A stretch of 8,617 nucleotides of DNA from Spirochaetaceae bacterium (GCA_028818385.1 JAPPNY010000054.1:1-8617), one strand, 5' to 3'; counted from the stretch's first letter, positions 1 through 7,583 are shown. Notes: generated by a model not told the origin, from the sequence alone. Translations and numbers: made by a program.

Positions 1-98
1 TTTCGATGAGGCACCGGTTCTCGTTCGTGTGGATGTTTGATGAGGCAATGCGGGGTGATGCACGCGAGGGCGACCTGGGGTAGACTGTCCGCATCGAA
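1..98. other. 5' flank; possible tail of an upstream gene
   Basis: No complete gene lies here. One + strand frame is open from the left edge (base 3) to a TAG at 81-83 and would end in residues FDEAMRGDAREGDLG. This could be the C-terminal tail of an upstream gene cut by the window, but about 26 codons is too few to identify or prove. A second frame is open only to a TGA at 38-40. The nine bases GATGAGGCA occur twice, at 5-13 and 39-47. No convincing promoter was found: TAGACT at 81-86 resembles a -10 box, but no -35 box sits at the right spacing. No strong Shine-Dalgarno site precedes the next gene. Confidence 0.3.
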
Positions 99-929
99 CT
101 GAAACTGGCCGGCGCGGATTTCACCTTTCCCCTGCTGTCGCATGACGACTCGCTGACGCTGATCGCCATGCTGGGGCTGACCGGGGTCGACATCGGTCTG
201 TTCGAGGACCGATCGCACCTGTACCCCAGCCACGTGCTGGCCGACCCCGGGGCGTCCTCGGCCGACCTGGTCGCGCGCGTGACCGACAAGGGGCTGGCGA
301 TCGCCGATATCTTCCTGCAGACCGCCGGCTTCGACACCATGACCGTGAACCACCCCGACGCCGCCGAGCGGCGCGGCTCGCGCGACCTGTTCGAGCGCAC
401 GCTGGAGTTCGTGCAGCTCTGCGAGACCAGCCACATGACCATCCTGCCGGGGATCGAGTTCGACGGGGAATCGGCCGAAACGTCGCTGGCGCGCGCCGCC
501 GAGGAGCTGTCGTGGCGCCTCGAACGGGCGGCCGCCACCGGCGTCACGGTCAGCGTCGAGGCGCACGTCGGCTCCATCGTCCCGGATCCGGACGCCGCGC
601 TGCGGCTGGTGGAGATGACGCCGGGGCTGACCCTGACCCTGGACTACACCCACTTCACCCGCGACGGCCTGCCTGACAGCGAGTCGGAGAAGCTGGTTCC
701 GCACGCGTCCCACTTCCATGCCCGCGGCGCGGCGAAGGGGCGGCTGCAGGTCAAGTTCACGGAGAACGTCATCGACTACGCGGGCGTGCTGCGCGCGCTC
801 GACGCCGCCGACTACCGGGGCTGGGTCGGCGTCGAGTACGTCTGGCAGGACTGGGAGCGCAACAACGAGGTCGACAACGTGTCGGAGACGATCCTGATGC
901 GCGACTTCCTGCTGGCCAACGCGCCGTAG
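99..929 (+). CDS. sugar phosphate isomerase/epimerase-like TIM-barrel protein
   Basis: Member of the xylose isomerase-like/AP endonuclease 2 TIM-barrel family, cytosolic, usually a metal-dependent isomerase or epimerase of sugars or sugar-derived acids. Counting from the in-frame ATG at 168, the metal-ligand-like residues at the barrel strand ends are E131 (SVEAHVG), D159 and H162 (LDYTHF), H182/H184 (SHFHARG) and E223 (GVEYVW). An ATG-168 start would remove the first beta strand. The same frame upstream, after a TAG at 81-83, reads LKLAGADFTFPLLSHDD, which resembles the usual N-terminus of this family with CTG (99-101) in place of ATG. No ATG, GTG or TTG lies between the stop and 168, so I set the start at this CTG, giving about 276 residues, a normal family length. 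No good ribosome site precedes either start. It is the first of four co-directional genes. The family call is secure; the exact substrate is unknown. Confidence 0.85.
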   Translation: MKLAGADFTFPLLSHDDSLTLIAMLGLTGVDIGLFEDRSHLYPSHVLADPGASSADLVARVTDKGLAIADIFLQTAGFDTMTVNHPDAAERRGSRDLFERTLEFVQLCETSHMTILPGIEFDGESAETSLARAAEELSWRLERAAATGVTVSVEAHVGSIVPDPDAALRLVEMTPGLTLTLDYTHFTRDGLPDSESEKLVPHASHFHARGAAKGRLQVKFTENVIDYAGVLRALDAADYRGWVGVEYVWQDWERNNEVDNVSETILMRDFLLANAP

Positions 930-950
930 CGCGGCCTCGTGGGGGCTGAC

Positions 951-1715
951 ATGCGCGTCGACGGCCGGGTCGCGATCGTCACCGGAGCCGGACGGGGCAT
1001 CGGCGCCTCCATCGCCGAGACGCTGGCCGGCGCCGGGGCCACGGTGATGGTCAGCGACATCGAGGGCGATCTGGCCGAGGCGCAGGCCGCCCGCATCCGC
1101 GACGCCGGCCACGGCACCGACTCGAACAGGGCGGACGCGATCGCCGCCGACGTCAGCAAGCCGGCCGAGTGCAACCGCGTGGCGGAAGAGACCGAGCGGC
1201 GCCACGGCGCCGTGCACATCCTGGTCAACTGCGCGGCGATCTGCCCGCGCATCGACATACCCGACATGACCGAGCCCGACTACGACCGGATCATGGACAC
1301 CAACCTCAAGTCCGTGTACTTCCTGAGCCGGGCCGCCGGACGGGCCATGCGGCGCGCCGGCTGGGGCCGCATCGTCAACATGACCTCGGTCGGGGCGCGC
1401 ACCGGCGGCATGCACCGCGTCACCGTCTACGCCGCCAGCAAGGCCGCCATCATCTCGATGACCAAGGGGTTCGCCCGGCACCACGCTCCGGACGGCATAC
1501 TGGTCAACGCGGTCGCGCCCGGCGCCGTGGACACGCGGCTGATCCGCATGCTGCCGCCGGAGGACCAGCAGGCCACGGTCGACGTGATTCCCCTGAAGCG
1601 GCTGGCCGCGCCGGTGGAAATCGCGAGGGCGGTGCTGTTCCTGGCCTCCGATGCGAACACCTACATCACCGGAGCCACCACCGACGTCAACGGCGGCTCC
1701 TTCATGCCGGACTGA
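951..1715 (+). CDS. SDR family NAD(P)-dependent oxidoreductase
   Basis: Classical short-chain dehydrogenase/reductase of 254 residues, the normal length for this cytosolic, usually tetrameric family, interconverting a hydroxyl and a ketone. Visible motifs are the glycine-rich cofactor loop TGAGRGIG (11-18), D36 at the end of strand 2 (suggesting NAD rather than NADP), D68 in the AADVS segment, NCAA at 93-96 replacing the usual NNAG, N118, catalytic S146, and Y160-x3-K164. PGAVDT (190-195) and the C-terminal DVNGGS are typical of 3-oxoacyl-reductase-like or sugar dehydrogenase SDRs. ATG 951 is chosen because GGGGG at 941-945 lies 5 bases upstream and homologues begin close to the first strand. 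A GTG at 939 would add four residues. It starts 21 bases after the isomerase-like gene and precedes the enolase-superfamily gene by 25 bases, so it probably oxidises or reduces an intermediate of that pathway. Substrate unknown. Confidence 0.93.
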   Translation: MRVDGRVAIVTGAGRGIGASIAETLAGAGATVMVSDIEGDLAEAQAARIRDAGHGTDSNRADAIAADVSKPAECNRVAEETERRHGAVHILVNCAAICPRIDIPDMTEPDYDRIMDTNLKSVYFLSRAAGRAMRRAGWGRIVNMTSVGARTGGMHRVTVYAASKAAIISMTKGFARHHAPDGILVNAVAPGAVDTRLIRMLPPEDQQATVDVIPLKRLAAPVEIARAVLFLASDANTYITGATTDVNGGSFMPD

Positions 1716-1740
1716 AAGCGTCGCAACGGGATGGAATGAG

Positions 1741-2874
1741 ATGAAGATCGTCGAGGTGCGCGCGTATCCGCAGCGCTATCAGGAGCCCAACGACCGCATG
1801 ATGTGGCGCCACGTCACGCTGGCCCGCATCACCACCGACTCGGGCCACGTCGGCTGGGGCGAGTGCATCTCTCAGTGGCCGGAAGCGGCGCTGGCGGTCA
1901 AGATCCTGATCGAGCAGGGGCTCGGTCCGGCGGTCCTGCTCGGCAGGAACCCACTCGACAACGGCGCGCTGTTCGCGGCTATGAAGGCGCACGACTGGTG
2001 GTACGGTGACACCGGCATGGCCAACTTCGCGGTCAGCGCCCTGGACGTCGCCCTCTGGGACCTCAAGGGCAAGATCCTCGGGCAGCCCGTGCACCGCCTG
2101 CTCGGCGGCAAGGTGCACGACCGCCTGCGCGCCTGCGCCAGCACGCACCCCTCGAAGGCCGGCCTGCAGGACCTGGCGGACGAGCTGGCCGCGCACGCCG
2201 ACGACGGCTACACGGCCGTCAAGGTCGGCTTCGGCAAGGCCGGCGACGCCGCGCTCGGCGTGGACCCCAAGCGCGACATCGCCTACGTGCGCACGGTACG
2301 GCAGACGATCGGCGACGCCGTCGACTTCATCGTCGACGTCGGCAACAAGACCCGCTGGGACTACGCCTCCGGGGTGCGCATGGCGCGCGCCTTCGAGGAG
2401 TACCGGCTGCGCTGGCTGGAGGATCCGTTCCAACCCACCGACGTGGCCGCCTACGTGCACCTGCGGGAGGCGATCGAGACGCAGATCGGCGCCGGCGAGC
2501 GCTCCTGGCAGGCGTCGGACTACCGGCGGCTGATCGAGCTGGGCGTCGCCGACGTCTACCTGGTCGACCCCGGCCGCGCCGACGGCATCACCGGCTACAA
2601 GCAGGTGATGGACCTCACCGCGCAGGCGCACCTGTTCTTCAACGCCCACTCGTGGAGCAGCGCCATCAACACCGCCGCCTCCATCCACGCGACCGCGACC
2701 GGCGCCAACTACATCGTCTTCGAGCTCAAGCCGGTGCCGAGCCCGATGCAGCACGAACTGGTGCGCGAACCGTTCGGGCAGCGCGACGGCTGGGTGACGG
2801 TGCCGGACAGCCCCGGCCTGGGGGTCGAGATCGACGAGCAGGTAGTGGAGCGCTATGGGTTCACCTCCGTCTAG
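1741..2874 (+). CDS. mandelate racemase/muconate lactonizing enzyme family protein
   Basis: Enolase-superfamily enzyme of 377 residues, a typical length, that abstracts the alpha proton of a carboxylate with Mg2+ help. The N-terminal capping domain covers roughly 1-125 (SALDVALWDLKGK at 99-111). The barrel carries K161 in AVKVG, metal ligands D199 (VDVGN), E227 (WLEDP) and E253 (GAGERS), the D276/H303 dyad (LVDPG, NAHSW) and E328 (FELKP). Spacing of these residues matches the mandelate racemase group. The second lysine of the usual KxK motif is glycine (G163), so only the His-Asp side may act as base, as in many acid-sugar dehydratases. ATG 1741 is preceded by a weak GGA at 1733-1735. The frame stays open another 30 codons upstream but overlaps the SDR end and reads as noise. 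A sugar-acid dehydratase or epimerase is my best inference; the substrate is not readable. Confidence 0.92.
   Translation: MKIVEVRAYPQRYQEPNDRMMWRHVTLARITTDSGHVGWGECISQWPEAALAVKILIEQGLGPAVLLGRNPLDNGALFAAMKAHDWWYGDTGMANFAVSALDVALWDLKGKILGQPVHRLLGGKVHDRLRACASTHPSKAGLQDLADELAAHADDGYTAVKVGFGKAGDAALGVDPKRDIAYVRTVRQTIGDAVDFIVDVGNKTRWDYASGVRMARAFEEYRLRWLEDPFQPTDVAAYVHLREAIETQIGAGERSWQASDYRRLIELGVADVYLVDPGRADGITGYKQVMDLTAQAHLFFNAHSWSSAINTAASIHATATGANYIVFELKPVPSPMQHELVREPFGQRDGWVTVPDSPGLGVEIDEQVVERYGFTSV
2847..2850 (+). promoter_or_regulatory. ribosome binding site of the aminotransferase gene
   Basis: GGAG lies inside the end of the enolase-superfamily gene, 4 bases before ATG 2855. The spacing is slightly short, but it favours this start over ATG 2900, which has GAGG about 16 bases upstream. 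It implies translational coupling with the preceding gene. Confidence 0.45.
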
Positions 2875-4093
2875 TCAGTCGAGGCCGACGGCGTCGGCCA
2901 TGGGCCGGCTGGGCACGGAGACCGCCTTCGCGGTATCGGCCGACGCGGCCGCGTGGGCGGCGCAGGGCCACCGCGTCTATCCGTTCCACCTGGGCGACAT
3001 CAACCTGCGCACCCCGCTGAACATCATCGAGGCCGCCGAGCGCGCGATGCGGGACGGCAAGACCGGCTACACGCCCGCCCCGGGCATCCTGGAGCTGCGC
3101 GAGGCGCTGGCGGAGCGGATCGGCGCAGCGCGCGGCGTGAGCTACGGCCCCGAGCACGTGTCCGTGCAGCCGGGAGCCAAGCCGATCATCGGCAAGCTGC
3201 TGATGAGCCTGATGAACCCGGGCGAAGAGGTCGTGTACCCCAACCCCGGCTACCCGATCTACGAGTCGCAGGTCGACTACCTTGGAGGCCGCGGGCGCCC
3301 CTACGCCTACGTCGAGGAGGCCGACGGCTTCCGCATCGACCGCGCGTCGGTGGAGGCCGCGCTCAGCGACGCGACCCGCGTGCTGATCGTCAACGCCCAG
3401 CACAACCCCACCGGCGCCGACGCGACCGCCGACGAGATCGCCTGGCTGGCCGGGCTCGCCCGCGAGCGCGACCTGTGGGTGCTGGCCGACGAGCCGTACT
3501 TCGACATCCGCTACGGCGGATCGAGCCGCAGCCTGGTCTCCGAGCCGGAGATGGTCGAGCGCACCGTGATCGGCTACACGTTCTCCAAGACCTACGCGAT
3601 GACCGGCTGGCGGCTGGGCGCGGCCATCGGCCCTGCCCGCGTCATCGACCTGATCAACAAGCTCAACACCAACCACGAGTCGTGCACTTGCGGGTTCATC
3701 CAGCACGGCGGGGTGGAGGCGCTGCAGGGCGACCAGTCCGGCGCCCGCGAGATCCTGGCCACGCTACGGGAGCGCCGCGACGTCGTGGTGGACGGCCTGA
3801 ACGCCATCGACGGCGTCCGCGTCCATCGCGCCACCGCCACGTTCTACCTGTTTGTGGACGTCACCGGCGTCTACCGGCGGCTGGGCTACGACGACCCGCA
3901 GGCCTTCCGCACCGACGCGCTCCGCCAGACCGGGGTGTCGTTCTGCTCGCGCACCCACTTCGGGCGCGCGCTGCCCGGCGAGCAACGAATATACGTGCGT
4001 TTCGCCTACTCCGGCATCGACGCGACCGATGCCGCCGAGGGGCTGGCAGCGCTCAAGGCCTACTGGGAGTCGGCTCGAACGGCTACTGGATGA
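2855..4093 (+). CDS. PLP-dependent class I/II aminotransferase
   Basis: Fold-type I pyridoxal-phosphate aminotransferase of 412 residues, related to aspartate and LL-diaminopimelate aminotransferases, moving an amino group between an amino acid and a 2-oxo acid in the cytosol. Visible are Y72 in GYTPAPG, the PLP pocket residues in [11 protein letters not shown] (128-138), N184 in QHNPTG, D212 and Y215 in ADEPYFD, the Schiff-base lysine K245 in [13 protein letters not shown] with R253, and R382 in VRFAYS for the substrate carboxylate. All key residues are present, so it should be active. ATG 2855 overlaps the previous gene by 20 bases. The first 15 residues are rich in Ser/Pro, but the [11 protein letters not shown] stretch matches where homologues begin, so ATG 2900 is less likely. 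It is last in the + strand operon, and its final 11 bases overlap the end of the convergent kbl gene. Specificity is not determinable; a role in the operon's own catabolic route is inferred. Confidence 0.93.
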   Translation: MGSPPSSQSRPTASAMGRLGTETAFAVSADAAAWAAQGHRVYPFHLGDINLRTPLNIIEAAERAMRDGKTGYTPAPGILELREALAERIGAARGVSYGPEHVSVQPGAKPIIGKLLMSLMNPGEEVVYPNPGYPIYESQVDYLGGRGRPYAYVEEADGFRIDRASVEAALSDATRVLIVNAQHNPTGADATADEIAWLAGLARERDLWVLADEPYFDIRYGGSSRSLVSEPEMVERTVIGYTFSKTYAMTGWRLGAAIGPARVIDLINKLNTNHESCTCGFIQHGGVEALQGDQSGAREILATLRERRDVVVDGLNAIDGVRVHRATATFYLFVDVTGVYRRLGYDDPQAFRTDALRQTGVSFCSRTHFGRALPGEQRIYVRFAYSGIDATDAAEGLAALKAYWESARTATG

Positions 4094-5273
4094 CCCCGTG
4101 CTGCCGGCCCACGCGGGTGAAGGCGCCGATCGCCCGGTCCAGGTGGGCTGATTCGTGGGCGGCCGAGATCTGCACGCGGATCCGCGCCTGCCCTTCCGGG
4201 ACCACCGGATAGGAGAAGCCGATCACGTAGATCCCCTCGGCCAGCAGGTCGGCGGCCATCGCCTGCGCCAGGCGCGCCTCGTACAGCATGATCGGCACGA
4301 TCGGATGCACGCCCGGCCGGATGTCGAAGCCGGCGGACGTCATGGCGGCCCGGAAGCAGGCGGTGTTCGCGGCCAGCCGGTCGCGCAGCTCCGTGGTCTG
4401 TTCCAGCCGTTCCAGCACCGCCAGGCCGGCCGCGGCCAGCGACGGCGGCAGCGAGTTGCTGAACAGGTACGGCCGCGAGCGCTGCCGGAGCAGCTCCACG
4501 ATCGGCCCGCGCGCCGCCGTGAACCCGCCGGAGGCGCCGCCCAGCGCCTTGCCGAGCGTGCTGGTGATGACGTCGATCTCGCCGAGCACGCCACAGTGCT
4601 CGATCGATCCGCGGCCGGTGGCGCCGATGAAGCCGGTGGCGTGCGAGTCGTCCACCATCACCAGCGCGTCGTGCGCGCGCGCCAGCTCGACGATGCGGTC
4701 CAGCGGGGCAATGTCGCCGTCCATGGAGAACACGCCGTCGGTCGCGATCAGCCGCAGCCGCGCGCCGGCGGCCTCCTTGAGCTTCGCCTCCAGGTCGTCC
4801 ATGTCCGCGTGCGCGTAGCGGTAGCGGGCCGCCTTGCACAGGCGGATGCCGTCGATGATCGACGCGTGGTTGAGCGCGTCGGAAAGCACCGCGTCGCCCT
4901 CCTGAAGGAGCGTCTCGAACAGGCCGCCGTTGGCGTCGAAGCAGGAGGTGTAGAGGATGGCGTCGTCGGTTCCCAGGAAGCGCGCCAGCGCCTGCTCCAG
5001 GCGCTTGTGCAGGTCCTGGGTGCCGCAGATGAAGCGTACGGAGGACAGCCCGAAGCCGTGCGTGCGCAGCGCCTCGGCCGCCGCGTCGATCACCGCCGGG
5101 TCGCTCGACAGCCCCAGGTAGTTGTTGGCGCAGAAGTTCAGCACCTCCTCCTCGCCCGATCCCACCTGGATCGCGACGCCCTGCGGCGAGGTGATCACGC
5201 GCTCGTCCTTGTACAGGCCGTTGTCCCGGATCTGCTCCAGGGTCGGCCCAATCACGCTGTCGATGGTTGCCAT
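4083..5273 (-). CDS. kbl: glycine C-acetyltransferase (2-amino-3-ketobutyrate CoA ligase)
   Basis: PLP enzyme of the alpha-oxoamine synthase family that cleaves 2-amino-3-oxobutyrate with CoA to glycine and acetyl-CoA, the second step of threonine breakdown through Tdh. The 396 residues match the family length closely. Visible are [10 protein letters not shown] (46-55), H136 in [10 protein letters not shown]183 in DGVFSMDG, D208 and H211 in VDDSHATG, and the Schiff-base K242 in STLGKALGG. Their positions run two residues behind the E. coli enzyme as I remember it. Close alpha-oxoamine synthases (BioF, HemA) share the fold, but the sequence and the adjacent tdh make the Kbl call firm. ATG 5273 follows a strong AAGGAG 10 bases upstream. 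It is the downstream gene of a tdh-kbl operon, and its TAG stop lies within the aminotransferase coding end. Confidence 0.96.
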   Translation of the reverse strand: MATIDSVIGPTLEQIRDNGLYKDERVITSPQGVAIQVGSGEEEVLNFCANNYLGLSSDPAVIDAAAEALRTHGFGLSSVRFICGTQDLHKRLEQALARFLGTDDAILYTSCFDANGGLFETLLQEGDAVLSDALNHASIIDGIRLCKAARYRYAHADMDDLEAKLKEAAGARLRLIATDGVFSMDGDIAPLDRIVELARAHDALVMVDDSHATGFIGATGRGSIEHCGVLGEIDVITSTLGKALGGASGGFTAARGPIVELLRQRSRPYLFSNSLPPSLAAAGLAVLERLEQTTELRDRLAANTACFRAAMTSAGFDIRPGVHPIVPIMLYEARLAQAMAADLLAEGIYVIGFSYPVVPEGQARIRVQISAAHESAHLDRAIGAFTRVGRQHGVIQ

Positions 5274-5280
5274 ATGGCGG

Positions 5281-6309
5281 TTACTCCTTGATATCCAGGA
5301 CGACCTTGCCGCAGTGGCCGGCGGCCATCGCCGCGAAGCCCTCTTCGTAGTCGCCCAGCGACAGCCGGTGGGTCAGCACCGGCGAGACGTCCAGGCCGCT
5401 GCGCAGCATCTGCGTCATCTTGTACCAGGTTTCGTACATCTCCCGTCCGTAGATGCCCTTGATGCGCAGGCTCTTGAGGATCACCTGGTTCCAGTCGATG
5501 GTGGTGGAGGACGGCAGGAAGCCGAGCAGGGCGATCTGGCCGCCGTTGTACATGTTGGCCAGCATGCTCCGGAACGCATCCGGACTGCCGGACACCTCGA
5601 TGCCGCGGTCGAAGCCGTTCGACATGCCGAGCTGCTCCACGGCGTCCTCCACCGAGTCGCGGGTCACGTTGACGGCGAGGGAGGCGCCCATGCGGCGCGC
5701 CAGGTCCAGCCGGTAGTCGTTCACGTCGGTGACCACCACGTGGCGTGCGCCCAGGTGGCGGCAGATCGCCGCGGCCATCACCCCGATCGGCCCGGCGCCG
5801 GTGATCAGCACGTCCTCGGCCACCAGGTCGAACGACAGGGCGCAGTGCGCGGCGTTGCCCAAGGGGTCGAGGAAGGCGGCGATCTCGGTCGGAATGCTCG
5901 AGTGGATCGGCCACAGGTTGCTCTCCGGCATCACCACCAGCTCGGCGAAGGCGCCGTCGCGGTGGACGCCCACACCCCTGGTGAGGTGGCACAGGTGCGG
6001 CTTGCCGGCGCGGCAGTTGCGGCACAGGCCGCAGGTGATGTGCCCCTCGCCGGAGACCCGGTCGCCCGCCCGGTGCAGGGTCGCGCCCGGGCCCAGCGCG
6101 ATCACCTCGCCCACGAACTCGTGACCCAGCACCAGCGGCGGCTCGACGACGCTCCGCGCCCACTCGTCCCAGTGATAGATGTGCAGGTCGGTGCCGCACA
6201 CCGCCGCCTTGATGACGCGGACCAGGACCTCCTTGGGACCGGGCTCGGGCTCCGCCACTTCGGCCAGCGTCAGGCCGGGGCCTGCCGCCTCCTTGAGCAG
6301 TGCTCTCAT
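5281..6309 (-). CDS. tdh: L-threonine 3-dehydrogenase
   Basis: Zinc-dependent medium-chain dehydrogenase that oxidises L-threonine with NAD+ to 2-amino-3-oxobutyrate, the unstable substrate of the adjacent kbl product. Its 342 residues match the family (341 in E. coli, from memory). The catalytic zinc site is C38, with T40 and H43 ([13 protein letters not shown]), then H63 and E64 in GHEFVGEV. The structural zinc cysteines are C93, C96, C99 and C107 in [13 protein letters not shown] and downstream. The Rossmann motif is GAGPIG (171-176), with D195 in VVTDVN for [17 protein letters not shown] (285-298) is a Tdh hallmark that separates it from sorbitol or alcohol dehydrogenases. The start ATG 6309 gives MRALLKEA, matching the family N-terminus. 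It falls in the last of three tandem 14-bp repeats and has only a GAGAG as ribosome site, 7 bases upstream. kbl follows after 7 bases. Confidence 0.97.
   Translation of the reverse strand: MRALLKEAAGPGLTLAEVAEPEPGPKEVLVRVIKAAVCGTDLHIYHWDEWARSVVEPPLVLGHEFVGEVIALGPGATLHRAGDRVSGEGHITCGLCRNCRAGKPHLCHLTRGVGVHRDGAFAELVVMPESNLWPIHSSIPTEIAAFLDPLGNAAHCALSFDLVAEDVLITGAGPIGVMAAAICRHLGARHVVVTDVNDYRLDLARRMGASLAVNVTRDSVEDAVEQLGMSNGFDRGIEVSGSPDAFRSMLANMYNGGQIALLGFLPSSTTIDWNQVILKSLRIKGIYGREMYETWYKMTQMLRSGLDVSPVLTHRLSLGDYEEGFAAMAAGHCGKVVLDIKE
5284..5289 (-). promoter_or_regulatory. ribosome binding site of kbl
   Basis: On the - strand this reads AAGGAG, 10 bases before the kbl ATG and inside the last codons of tdh, just before its TAA. 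It is the best Shine-Dalgarno match in the window and fixes the kbl start. Confidence 0.75.
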
Positions 6310-6323
6310 GGATGGGCTCTCAT
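6306..6323 (-). other. 5-residue mini-ORF overlapping the tdh start
   Basis: The ATG at 6323-6321 opens M-R-A-H-P and stops at TGA. That TGA overlaps the tdh ATG as ATGA, the usual geometry of translational coupling. It is a by-product of the 14-bp repeat. Whether it is translated cannot be judged from sequence. Confidence 0.3.
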
Positions 6324-6337
6324 GGATGGGCTCTCAT
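6320..6337 (-). other. second 5-residue mini-ORF upstream of tdh
   Basis: The ATG at 6337-6335 opens an identical M-R-A-H-P peptide whose TGA overlaps the next ATG (6323) as ATGA. Together with the following mini-ORF this forms a chain of three overlapping starts ending at tdh. Unlike the other two ATGs it has no GAGAG in front. Confidence 0.25.
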
Positions 6338-6352
6338 GGACGGCCGGCCGAC

Positions 6353-6358
6353 AGTGTA
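6353..6358 (-). promoter_or_regulatory. weak candidate -10 box for tdh-kbl
   Basis: The - strand reads TACACT about 44 bases before the tdh ATG, matching four of six -10 consensus bases. No good -35 box sits 16-18 bases further upstream. The 113-base gap between the ATPase stop and tdh (6310-6422) is the only place for a dedicated promoter, but cotranscription from the ATPase gene is also possible. Confidence 0.2.
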
Positions 6359-6422
6359 GCGCACCGGCGGCCCGGCACCATGATGGCGATGAGAACAGGG
6401 CCGACGTCCGGGCGCAGCCAAC

Positions 6423-7583
6423 TCAGGCGAAGGAGATCACTTCCGCGAACGAGCGCGCCGGCGTAAGGGCGCGCAGAAACGCTTCGCACGGCAGGCACAG
6501 GATGTCGCGCTCCAGCACGCGGCGCCCCCGATACAGCAGGACCGGTGTCGCTTCCGGGTAGTCCTGGGCGAACGCGCGCAGGCCGTTCAGGTCTCCCGGA
6601 TGAAGCGTCGAGCTGTTCTTGACCTCCAGCGCGTACAGGCCGCTTTCGCCGTAGAGGACGAAGTCCACTTCGCTGCCGCTGCGCGTACGCCAGTAGCTGA
6701 GCGTGTCGCGAGTCTTGGCGTAGGCGATCCACGTACGCAGGTGCTCCGCCACCAAGCCCTCCAGGGCAGCTCCCGCCAACTCCTCGGGTGGGTCGAACGG
6801 CCCGATGGGCCGGAGCGAACGGAACAGACCGGCGTCCACGAGGTAGAACTTGGGATGAGCACTCATCCTCCGCCGCGCGCGGCGGGTGAATACCGGCAAC
6901 GTGAACGCCAGCAGCAGATCCTGCAGCACGCCGAGGTAGCCGGTGACCACCTTGCGTTCGACCTGGCACTCACGCGCCACGTTCGAGGCGTTCAACACGG
7001 CGGCATGGCTGAAGCTCACCGCATCCAGAAAGCGAGAGAAGCCGCCCACGTTGCGGACCAGCCCCTCGGCCTGCACCTCCTCGCGCACGTACAGCGCCGC
7101 ATAGGTCCGCAGCGTGTCGTTGGGATCGTCCGCGTCCACGATCAGCGGGAGCGTCCCCAACGTCAGCGCCTGGTCGAGATCGAAGCTGTCGCCCAGCTCT
7201 GCCGCCAGGAACGGATGCATGGTGGTGAGCAGCGCCCGGCCCGCCAGGAGATCGACACCGGTGCGCCGGAGCTTTCGAGCGCTGGAGCCGGTGAGGACGA
7301 AGACCAGGCTCTTGTCGAGCTCGATGAGCTGATGGACGACCGGCAGCAACTCGGGCACCCGCTGCACCTCGTCTATGACGATCGGCCGCCTGGACGGATT
7401 CGCGGCGATCGCCGCTCGCAGCCGCTCGGGGGCAGCACCGTAGAAGCGCGTATTCTCTGGATCGTTCAGGTCGATCCAGAGCGCGTCGGCGTACCGAGCC
7501 TGGAGCCACGTGGACTTGCCTGTCCCTCGCGGACCGAACAGGAAGTAGCTTGCGGCCGGTGGCTGGTAGAGGCGGGCGAACAT
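6423..7583 (-). CDS. AAA family ATPase with C-terminal DUF4143 domain
   Basis: Predicted ATP-binding protein of the AAA_14/DUF4143 architecture, 386 residues, normal for the family, whose cellular role is not established. Walker A is GPRGTGKST (17-25), Walker B is IVIDEVQ (68-74, D71/E72), and LTGSSARKL (97-105) is the sensor-like strand typical of the group. The middle part (about 165-255) is helical with ASNVARECQV (199-208), a winged-helix-like segment, followed by YLVDAGLF (247-254). The C-terminal end has GSEVDFVL (303-310) and YALEVKNSS (317-325). The pattern D307...E320-x-K322 resembles a PD-(D/E)xK nuclease core, so a DNA-related role is possible but inferred. No membrane segments. 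The ATG at 7583 sits just before the P-loop strand as in homologues; its ribosome site is weak (GGGGTG about 8 bases upstream). It is divergent from the MntA/HepT-like pair. Confidence 0.9.
   Translation of the reverse strand: MFARLYQPPAASYFLFGPRGTGKSTWLQARYADALWIDLNDPENTRFYGAAPERLRAAIAANPSRRPIVIDEVQRVPELLPVVHQLIELDKSLVFVLTGSSARKLRRTGVDLLAGRALLTTMHPFLAAELGDSFDLDQALTLGTLPLIVDADDPNDTLRTYAALYVREEVQAEGLVRNVGGFSRFLDAVSFSHAAVLNASNVARECQVERKVVTGYLGVLQDLLLAFTLPVFTRRARRRMSAHPKFYLVDAGLFRSLRPIGPFDPPEELAGAALEGLVAEHLRTWIAYAKTRDTLSYWRTRSGSEVDFVLYGESGLYALEVKNSSTLHPGDLNGLRAFAQDYPEATPVLLYRGRRVLERDILCLPCEAFLRALTPARSFAEVISFA

Larger units (their letters stand above)
6302..6343. repeat. three tandem copies of a 14-bp unit over the tdh start
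   Basis: The + strand reads gctctcatggatgg at 6302-6315 and 6316-6329, then gctctcatggacgg at 6330-6343, with one difference in the last copy. On the - strand each copy carries ATGAGAGC, so the tdh start codon and its first codons are copied twice upstream. Each copy supplies an ATG and a GAGAG that lies 7 bases before the next ATG. The 14-bp period is not a multiple of three, so the ATGs fall in different frames. Replication slippage is the likely origin. Confidence 0.9.

Noticed and set aside
1651..1740. 30-codon upstream extension of the enolase-superfamily gene
   Set aside because: It overlaps the SDR end and lacks family similarity. MKIVEVRAY at 1741 is the normal start of the family.
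1702..2754. 350-codon antisense open frame over the enolase-superfamily gene
   Set aside because: The product is a Val/Gly/Arg-rich string with no family motif. It mirrors a gene with intact catalytic residues and is a consequence of high GC.
2953..4212. 419-codon + strand frame overlapping the aminotransferase
   Set aside because: It is a +2 shadow rich in Arg/Pro/Gly. The aminotransferase frame has the PLP lysine and all conserved motifs.
4155..5291. 378-codon + strand open frame opposite kbl
   Set aside because: kbl on the other strand has all active-site residues and a strong ribosome site. The + strand product is low-complexity Arg/Val/Gln.
6341..6350. CGGCCGGCCG palindrome next to the 14-bp repeats
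   Set aside because: Such short GC palindromes are expected by chance in this base composition. No T-run follows, so it is not a terminator.
5122..6561. 479-codon + strand open frame, the longest in the window
   Set aside because: It spans antisense of kbl, tdh and the ATPase end, with no recognisable domain and His/Val/Gln-rich composition.
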